Positions 23,599-28,722 of a stretch of DNA of 28,722 nucleotides are shown piece by piece. The position numbers and the translations under genes are program-made. Source of the stretch: Roseivirga sp. UBA7431 (lineage in GTDB: Bacteria > Bacteroidota > Bacteroidia > Cytophagales > Cyclobacteriaceae); assembly GCA_002477595.1 (NCBI GenBank), contig DLQN01000050.1:1-28722 (forward strand), given 5' to 3'. How positions within the stretch are numbered: position 1 is the stretch's first letter; each line of letters starts with the position of its first letter. Under the pieces are notes generated by a model. The model did no database searches, was not told the DNA's origin, and saw only the letters and a program-made list of their open reading frames with translations.

Positions 23599-24459
23599 AT
23601 GAGAAGAATTATGGGATTAGCGTTAGCGCTAATGATGACTGTTAGTTTGGCAAATGCACAAAGGCCGACTGGTTATAATTTGAAGAAAGGTGATAAGTTT
23701 ACCATGACAGCTGTCATAAAGCAAGACATCAAGCAAGAGGCGATGGGTCAAACTATGACAACAGAGCAATCCATTTCTAATACGGATGAATTAGAAGTTA
23801 CCGCAGTTAACGGAGACGTTTATACCATCAAGTTGACTGGTATAAGAAGAGCGGCTTCTGTTCAATCTCCAATGGGGTCAACTGATATTGATTCTGATAA
23901 GGACGGAGACATCCATAGTACAATGAGAATTTTGACTGGTAAATCTTACTCATTCGAAATGAATAAGATGGGCAAAGTGCTGAAAGTAATGGGCGTGGAA
24001 GAAATGAAAAACGCTATGAATCAGGAGATGTCAGACGCTGGAATGGGTGCTGCAGCAGATCAGATGTTGGCGGCTTACAGTGGTGATATGTTAAAGGATG
24101 GCTTGAGTGCTCAATTGGCGTTTTATGAAGGTAACAATGGCTCAGAATGGACTTCTAAGACCTCTTCTGTTATAAATACTTTACCAGTCGAACTTGAGAA
24201 TTCATATAAATGGGATGGAGATCGCACGATATTGGCGGAAGCAGTAATTGACATGAGCGGTACAATGGAAATGATGGGGACTAGTGTAAAAACAGCTATG
24301 TCAGGTGATCAGCAGACTATTATCGACCTGGATGTAAAGACAGGTATGCCGTCTAAAATTCAAGCAATTCAAACTGTAGAAGGTAATTTGGAAGCGCAAG
24401 GAATGACAATTCCAATGAATATAGTTTCAGAAACTACTACCACGATTGTGAAGAAATAG
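23599..24459 (+). CDS. DUF6263-family secreted protein
   Basis: A 286-residue exported protein of unknown function. The signal peptide is RRIMGLALALMMTVSLANA, and the mature part starts QRPTGYNLKKGDKFTM. The body is a mixed beta fold with Asp-Ser-Asp-rich turns (DIDSDKDGDIHS) and Met/Gln-rich stretches (MSDAGMGAAADQM). Last gene of the dtd operon, ended by a strong hairpin at 24482. I recognise the family but not its role; it may be periplasmic or surface-associated. Confidence 0.75.
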   Translation: MRRIMGLALALMMTVSLANAQRPTGYNLKKGDKFTMTAVIKQDIKQEAMGQTMTTEQSISNTDELEVTAVNGDVYTIKLTGIRRAASVQSPMGSTDIDSDKDGDIHSTMRILTGKSYSFEMNKMGKVLKVMGVEEMKNAMNQEMSDAGMGAAADQMLAAYSGDMLKDGLSAQLAFYEGNNGSEWTSKTSSVINTLPVELENSYKWDGDRTILAEAVIDMSGTMEMMGTSVKTAMSGDQQTIIDLDVKTGMPSKIQAIQTVEGNLEAQGMTIPMNIVSETTTTIVKK

Positions 24460-24481
24460 ACTGATTAAGATTCAGTATTAA

Positions 24482-24517
24482 AACAAAGCCCATTGCAGTA
24501 TTGCAATGGGCTTTGTT
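24482..24517. terminator. Strong bidirectional intrinsic terminator
   Basis: A perfect 16-bp stem (AACAAAGCCCATTGCA and its complement) with a 4-base GTAT loop, followed by TTTGTTCGTTTTAT on one side and preceded by A-rich sequence that reads as U-rich on the other strand. It ends the convergent DUF6263 and comB genes. Confidence 0.9.
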
Positions 24518-24539
24518 CGTTTTATGTAAGATATGGGAA

Positions 24540-25238
24540 TCAGATGGTTAGCGATCCATCAACCAGTTTCGGAACTATGTCAAACGCATCTGGACTTGAA
24601 CAATATTCAATATCCTTTATGATCCCGAATTTGGAAAGCCTTGCCGCGTGGTTACTCCTACTGATATAATAGAAGAGGTCTTTTTGCATCGACTCATAAA
24701 GATAAAAAGCAGAGATAGCAGCGTCAGAATCAAATTCAGCCTCTTTTTTCAAGCCATCACATACCGCTCCAGCAAACAAGCTGTCCTCCAAGTTGTAATG
24801 CCCTTTCCAGCCCGCACAGAATAGAAGTATGTCTCTTTTCTGAGATTTTAAGTAATTGACTATAGCAGAGAGGTTTAAGAATGCACCAATGATTACTTCA
24901 GGAGCACCTTTCGAAAGATCAATTGCCCTAGTGCCATTTGTTGTTGTTGCCGCAATACGTTTGCCTTTAAATTCCGATTGCATATAATCAAACGGAGAGT
25001 TACCAATATTGAATTGCGCTAGCTTTTTACCACCTCGTTCACCTGCCATTATATAGCCTTGCTTACCGAGCGCTTCACATTCCTCCACAGTTGCCACGGG
25101 CCTGATGCTTTCGACACCAGAGCCAAGGCCAGCTACCATGCAAGAAGTGGCTCTCAATACGTCAATAACCACAATGCATTTATCTGATACATCAAATTGT
25201 TGAATCAGTTCAGGAGTGTAGCAAATGTCTATTTTCAT
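24540..25238 (-). CDS. comB: 2-phosphosulfolactate phosphatase-like protein
   Basis: A 232-residue ComB-family phosphatase, known in coenzyme M synthesis as the Mg-dependent enzyme making sulfolactate from 2-phosphosulfolactate. Seen: VVIDVLRATS at 24-32 (acidic metal site), PVATVEECEALG, MAGERGGKKLAQFNIGNSP, ATTTNGTRAIDLS, and FCAGWKGHYNLEDSLFAGAV. The ATG overlaps the gcvT stop by 1 bp (TAATG), so it is translated from the gcvT message. Bacteroidota do not make coenzyme M, so the real substrate is uncertain; a role in sulfonate or sulfonolipid metabolism is an inference. Family call is firm. Confidence 0.85.
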   Translation of the reverse strand: MKIDICYTPELIQQFDVSDKCIVVIDVLRATSCMVAGLGSGVESIRPVATVEECEALGKQGYIMAGERGGKKLAQFNIGNSPFDYMQSEFKGKRIAATTTNGTRAIDLSKGAPEVIIGAFLNLSAIVNYLKSQKRDILLFCAGWKGHYNLEDSLFAGAVCDGLKKEAEFDSDAAISAFYLYESMQKDLFYYISRSNHAARLSKFGIIKDIEYCSSPDAFDIVPKLVDGSLTI

Positions 25239-26323
25239 TATTTGTAGAAAGGCAATTTGATCACCTCAGCCTTAAGTTTATGTTTGCGTACGGCTACTAA
25301 GATTTCAGTACCAATCTTGCTATTTTCTTTAGTTACATAACCCAAGCCAATACCATAGCCAAGAGAAGGAGACATAGTACCGGAAGTAACTTCGCCTATT
25401 GTATTTTCACTGCTATCTAATAATTCATAGTGACTTCTAGGAATGCCCTTTTCTATCATTTTGAAGGCCACAAGCTTGGTAGTTACTCCTGCTTCTTTTT
25501 GCTGTTGCAATGCTGCAGAGTTGGTAAATTCTTTTGTGAATTTCGTGACCCACCCTAAGCCAGCAGCCAGGGGAGATGTCTCATCCGTAATATCATTTCC
25601 ATAGAGGCAATAACCCATTTCCATTCGGAGTGTGTCACGGGCGCCCAAGCCGATTGGCTTGATGTCGAATGCTGCACCAGCTTCGAATATTTGATTCCAG
25701 ACAGCTTCCGCGTGATCGTTATGAAGGTAGATTTCGAAGCCACCAGCACCTGTATAACCTGTGGCAGAAATGATTACATGTTCTACGCCTGCAAATGGAC
25801 CTACAACAAAATTGTAGTACTTAATCTCAGAAAGATTTACTGTCGTTAATTTCTGTAGTACTTCTGTTGCTTTTGGCCCTTGAACCGCGAACAAAGAGTA
25901 TGAATCAGAAACGTTTTTCATGTCTACACCTTCGGTGTTGAACTTGGAAACCCAATTCCAATCTTTTTCAATGTTAGAAGCATTGACCACAAGCATGTAC
26001 TTTGCCTCACTGAAGCGATAAACAAGCAGGTCATCTACTACGCCACCATCTTCATTTGGGAAGTAAGAATATTGTGCTTGGCCATCAACTAGCTTGGATG
26101 CATCGTTGCTGGTTACGCGTTGGATTAAATCAAGTGCATTAGGTCCTTCTAATATAAATTCTCCCATATGCGATACATCAAAAACGCCAACACTATTTCT
26201 CACAGCCTTGTGTTCTTCGATATCAGAAGAATAACGAACGGGCATATTATAGCCAGCAAAAGGAACCATTTTACCTCCAAGACGCTCGTGAAGGTCGTTT
26301 AATGCTACTTTTTTTATTTCCAT
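25238..26323 (-). CDS. gcvT: Glycine cleavage system T protein (aminomethyltransferase)
   Basis: Transfers the aminomethyl carbon of glycine, held on lipoyl-H protein, to tetrahydrofolate, releasing ammonia. 361 residues, the usual size. The chosen start is the ATG at 26323 ([17 protein letters not shown]); the open frame reaches 20 codons further upstream, but that part lacks homology features. Motifs are [20 protein letters not shown], a central [20 protein letters not shown] and [19 protein letters not shown] TAnnTTTG box (TACTTTTG at 26346-26353, minus strand) lies just upstream. Co-transcribed with comB. Confidence 0.96.
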   Translation of the reverse strand: MEIKKVALNDLHERLGGKMVPFAGYNMPVRYSSDIEEHKAVRNSVGVFDVSHMGEFILEGPNALDLIQRVTSNDASKLVDGQAQYSYFPNEDGGVVDDLLVYRFSEAKYMLVVNASNIEKDWNWVSKFNTEGVDMKNVSDSYSLFAVQGPKATEVLQKLTTVNLSEIKYYNFVVGPFAGVEHVIISATGYTGAGGFEIYLHNDHAEAVWNQIFEAGAAFDIKPIGLGARDTLRMEMGYCLYGNDITDETSPLAAGLGWVTKFTKEFTNSAALQQQKEAGVTTKLVAFKMIEKGIPRSHYELLDSSENTIGEVTSGTMSPSLGYGIGLGYVTKENSKIGTEILVAVRKHKLKAEVIKLPFYK

Positions 26324-26345
26324 CTTTCTACAGTTTTTCCTGTGA

Positions 26346-26353
26346 CAAAAGTA
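26346..26353 (-). promoter_or_regulatory. -7 promoter box of gcvT-comB
   Basis: TACTTTTG on the minus strand matches TAnnTTTG exactly, 22 bp upstream of the gcvT ATG. No good -33 TTTG was found at the usual distance, so confidence is moderate. Confidence 0.45.
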
Positions 26354-26506
26354 ACCATAGCCGAGTATAATTTGATCTAACAAGGAAAAAACTTAGTATA
26401 CCCAGCCATAGTTAACTAATGATGTAGTTGTTTAATTACTTCTTTGAAGCAACCTTTAGCTTCCAAGAGCTATCTTATACAATAACTCAAACTAAAAGGT
26501 CAAAAC

Positions 26507-28722
26507 ATGTTTAGTAATTTTTTTAAAGTCACCATGCGGAGCTTTCTGAAAAGTAAGCTCTTTGCTTTCATTAATATCATTGGTTTAGGGCTTGCGCTTG
26601 CTTGCTGTATCATTGCCTATCTGAACTATAATTTCTCTAATTCCTTTGATGATAACCACCTCAATAAGGATGAGATCTACCAATTAAGCGTCAATAGACA
26701 AATTCAGGCAAATCAAGTGCCCTTCAATTTTGCACCAATGATGGTTGCTGAAAATCTGAAAGAAGATGTACCCGGCTTGAAACATGTATCTAGGTACAAT
26801 ACAGGAGGAATCATTATCAAATCTGGAGACAGAGCTTTTACTCGTAATATCGGATATGGTGATGAGGACTACTTTGAGATGTTCACTTACCCACTTAAAT
26901 ATGGGTCGATTGAAAACTTTAGTGATAAGTCGAATATTTTTCTTTCATCCGAAACTGCAACAGCACTTTTTGGAAATAAGATTGCGCTTGGTGAGGATTT
27001 AGAGATCGTCAATAATGACGGGCCTAATTGGTTTTTAACCGTAGGGGGAGTTTTCGAGCCAATTCCTGAGAATACATTGATGCAATTTCAAACTTTTACA
27101 AGTTGGGAAAACAGTTACTTATTGGGTGATCAAAAGAGGAATGACTGGAGATCATTTGTGGCTGCTGTATTTGTCCAGACCGAAAGCGAACAGACTGCCA
27201 GAAATATGCCTCAATTACTCGATAAGTATGTAGGTATACAGAATGAAGCACGTAAAGATTTTGAGATTTCTGGGTTTTGGGTGCAGTCCTTAGATGAAGC
27301 ACCGGTAAATCAAAGAGACCTTAATGGGAGCAGTTTGTGGCAAGCGATGAATCCCGCTGCCATTGTTGCTCCAAATGTCATGGCAATTTTGATTTTACTA
27401 TTGGCATGTTTCAACTTTACAAATACAGCAATCGCAATGTCTAATAAGCGATTAAAAGAGATCGGGGTTAGAAAAACACTAGGAGGAAGTAGAAACCAGT
27501 TGATGTTTCAATTTTTGGGTGAAAATCTATTATTGTGCTTTTTAGCGTTAATAGTAGGAATAGCTTTTGCCACTTGGTTAGTGCCTGAATACAGTAGTAT
27601 GTGGGACGGGCTCACTATACAGCTAAGTTTTAGTGAACATCCAGACTTGTTGATCTTCCTCATTGCGGTACTTGTTGGTACTGCAGTTATTGCTGGTGGA
27701 TACCCTGCCTTATATGTCAGCAGGTTCAGACCCGTCTCTATCTTAAGGGGAACCCTTAAGGTAAATAGCTCCAGTATTTTGGCAAAAGTACTACTGTCGG
27801 TTCAGTTCATGATTTCGGTAATGGCCTTAGTCTCTGGTTTTGCATTTCTACAGAATGCATCTTATCAAAAGCAATTGGATCAAGGTTATGATGATGACCA
27901 ATTGTTAATGATTCCAATGAGAGATGCTCAGGAAATGATGCAGATGCAGAATTTAGTAAGCTCAAATCCTTTAATTCAAGAAACGGCTCCTACGAGACAT
28001 CATATTGGATGGGGAGCCCCTACAAGGTCTGTTAAAAACAAAGATCAAGAGTTCGAAGTCAATATCATGGACATTGGTGTCGACTATATGAAAACTGTCG
28101 GAATCCAGGTGTTAAGTGGACGAGGTTTTAATAAAGACAACCAAGAAATAGATCGAACATCATCGGTAGTAGTCAATCAAAGAATGGCAAGACAATTTGG
28201 TTATACCGATCCGGAGTCCATAATCGGGGAAACTTTCACGCTCTATGATACAGTCAGATACAATGTTGTCGGTTTGGTAAAAGACTTCTTCGATGCTGGA
28301 TTATGGGATCCAATTGATCCGGCCATGATTCGGTTATTTAATGAAGACGAGGTAAACAACTTGGTGATAAGAGTGAGTTCAAGTCAACTCAATGAAATAG
28401 ATGATTACTTAGAATCTAAGTGGCCTGAAGTGGTGAATGATCGGCCTTATGCGGGCTTTGTGCATCAAGAAAATATACTAGGTGAAGCGAAAGAGGTCAA
28501 TGGTAACATTGTTACGATCTTCTTGTTCCTCTCCATCATTGCAATCATATTATCAGCCATAGGACTATTCACGTTGGTGTCGATAAACATATTGAGCAGG
28601 ACAAAAGAGATTGGTGTAAGAAAAGTCTTAGGTGCTTCTATCCTTAGAATAACCTCTTTGATCAACAGACCTTTCTTGATCATCGTTTTCATTGGTTCAA
28701 TCTTGGGTAGTACTGCAGGGTA
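26507..28722 (+). CDS. ABC transporter permease, two-module MacB/FtsX type, 3' end missing
   Basis: An open frame from the ATG at 26507 to the right edge (738 codons, no stop) that encodes an FtsX/MacB-like permease of the double-length kind common in Bacteroidota. Order: first membrane segment (about 15-40, FAFINIIGLGLALACCIIAYL), then a periplasmic core domain beginning NSFDDNHLNKDEIYQL. Next are three membrane segments (about 288-400) with KRLKEIGVRKTLGGS. A second module starts near 424 with a membrane segment, followed by a second periplasmic domain and closing segments with SRTKEIGVRKVLGAS at about 700. The repeat of the EIGVRK motif shows internal duplication. About 50 residues are probably missing. 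No ATPase gene is seen; the substrate is unknown. No clear promoter was found in the 183-bp gap upstream. Confidence 0.88.
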   Translation, partial: MFSNFFKVTMRSFLKSKLFAFINIIGLGLALACCIIAYLNYNFSNSFDDNHLNKDEIYQLSVNRQIQANQVPFNFAPMMVAENLKEDVPGLKHVSRYNTGGIIIKSGDRAFTRNIGYGDEDYFEMFTYPLKYGSIENFSDKSNIFLSSETATALFGNKIALGEDLEIVNNDGPNWFLTVGGVFEPIPENTLMQFQTFTSWENSYLLGDQKRNDWRSFVAAVFVQTESEQTARNMPQLLDKYVGIQNEARKDFEISGFWVQSLDEAPVNQRDLNGSSLWQAMNPAAIVAPNVMAILILLLACFNFTNTAIAMSNKRLKEIGVRKTLGGSRNQLMFQFLGENLLLCFLALIVGIAFATWLVPEYSSMWDGLTIQLSFSEHPDLLIFLIAVLVGTAVIAGGYPALYVSRFRPVSILRGTLKVNSSSILAKVLLSVQFMISVMALVSGFAFLQNASYQKQLDQGYDDDQLLMIPMRDAQEMMQMQNLVSSNPLIQETAPTRHHIGWGAPTRSVKNKDQEFEVNIMDIGVDYMKTVGIQVLSGRGFNKDNQEIDRTSSVVVNQRMARQFGYTDPESIIGETFTLYDTVRYNVVGLVKDFFDAGLWDPIDPAMIRLFNEDEVNNLVIRVSSSQLNEIDDYLESKWPEVVNDRPYAGFVHQENILGEAKEVNGNIVTIFLFLSIIAIILSAIGLFTLVSINILSRTKEIGVRKVLGASILRITSLINRPFLIIVFIGSILGSTAG

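Noticed and set aside
26384..26506. Promoter for the ABC permease in the gap after gcvT
   Set aside because: Only partial matches to TAnnTTTG were seen (for example around TTACTTCTTTG), without a -33 box at the right distance.
26784..27302. Short ORFs on both strands within the permease region
   Set aside because: They are out of frame with the continuous 738-codon permease frame, which has clear membrane and EIGVRK motifs.

Overview
The window looks like chromosomal DNA of a Gram-negative Bacteroidota, most likely of the Cytophagales (Roseivirga/Fulvivirga-like). The grounds are family-level. There is a large LptD, Bacteroidota-type proline dehydrogenase, LysRS with a C-terminal extension, DUF7935 and DUF6263 proteins, a two-module MacB/FtsX-type permease, and promoter boxes of the TAnnTTTG type with few strong Shine-Dalgarno sequences. 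Base composition is moderately AT-rich. No tRNA, rRNA, CRISPR, transposase or phage gene was seen. Both ends cut through genes.

Layout. 1-1251: 3' part of proline dehydrogenase, then a convergent orphan BlaI-type repressor with a tandem operator-like repeat upstream. 1400-3109: lysS. 3112-7712: envelope block, with lptD (-) head to head with a periplasmic amidase and an MlaD/MCE protein (+). 7811-10302: acyl-CoA carboxylase carboxyltransferase plus a degenerate SirB1-like protein. 10306-10929: phosphopantetheinyl transferase (-). 10930-11168: divergent intergenic region with three successive hairpins. 11169-15235: WD40 protein, DivIVA-domain protein, FolB and a UPF1-like SF1 helicase, all +. 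15236-17217: minus-strand cluster of a zinc-ribbon protein, an unknown 119-aa ORF, an ATP-grasp enzyme and an IscA-like protein; a 33-bp remnant of an ATP-grasp gene end lies beyond the unknown ORF. 17324-19558: four-gene + operon (DUF7935, DUF1232, thioredoxin-fold, atypical SDR). 19565-19639: REP-like inverted pair between convergent genes. 19657-22735: secreted S15 peptidase-like hydrolase and a polytopic membrane protein (-). 22796-24459: dtd, MazG-like and DUF6263 (+). 24482-24517: strong bidirectional terminator. 24540-26323: gcvT-comB (-). 26507-end: truncated ABC transporter permease.

Most of this is housekeeping or envelope biology: outer-membrane LPS assembly, peptidoglycan cleavage, lipid transport, tRNA charging and proofreading, folate and one-carbon metabolism. 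The least explained signals are the three-hairpin region at 10977-11126 and the duplicated ATP-grasp 3' end flanking the unknown ORF at 15531-15890. The orphan comB and the DivIVA-domain gene next to folB are family-level curiosities. I did not see a complete new defence, toxin or biosynthetic system, and nothing was verified by database search.
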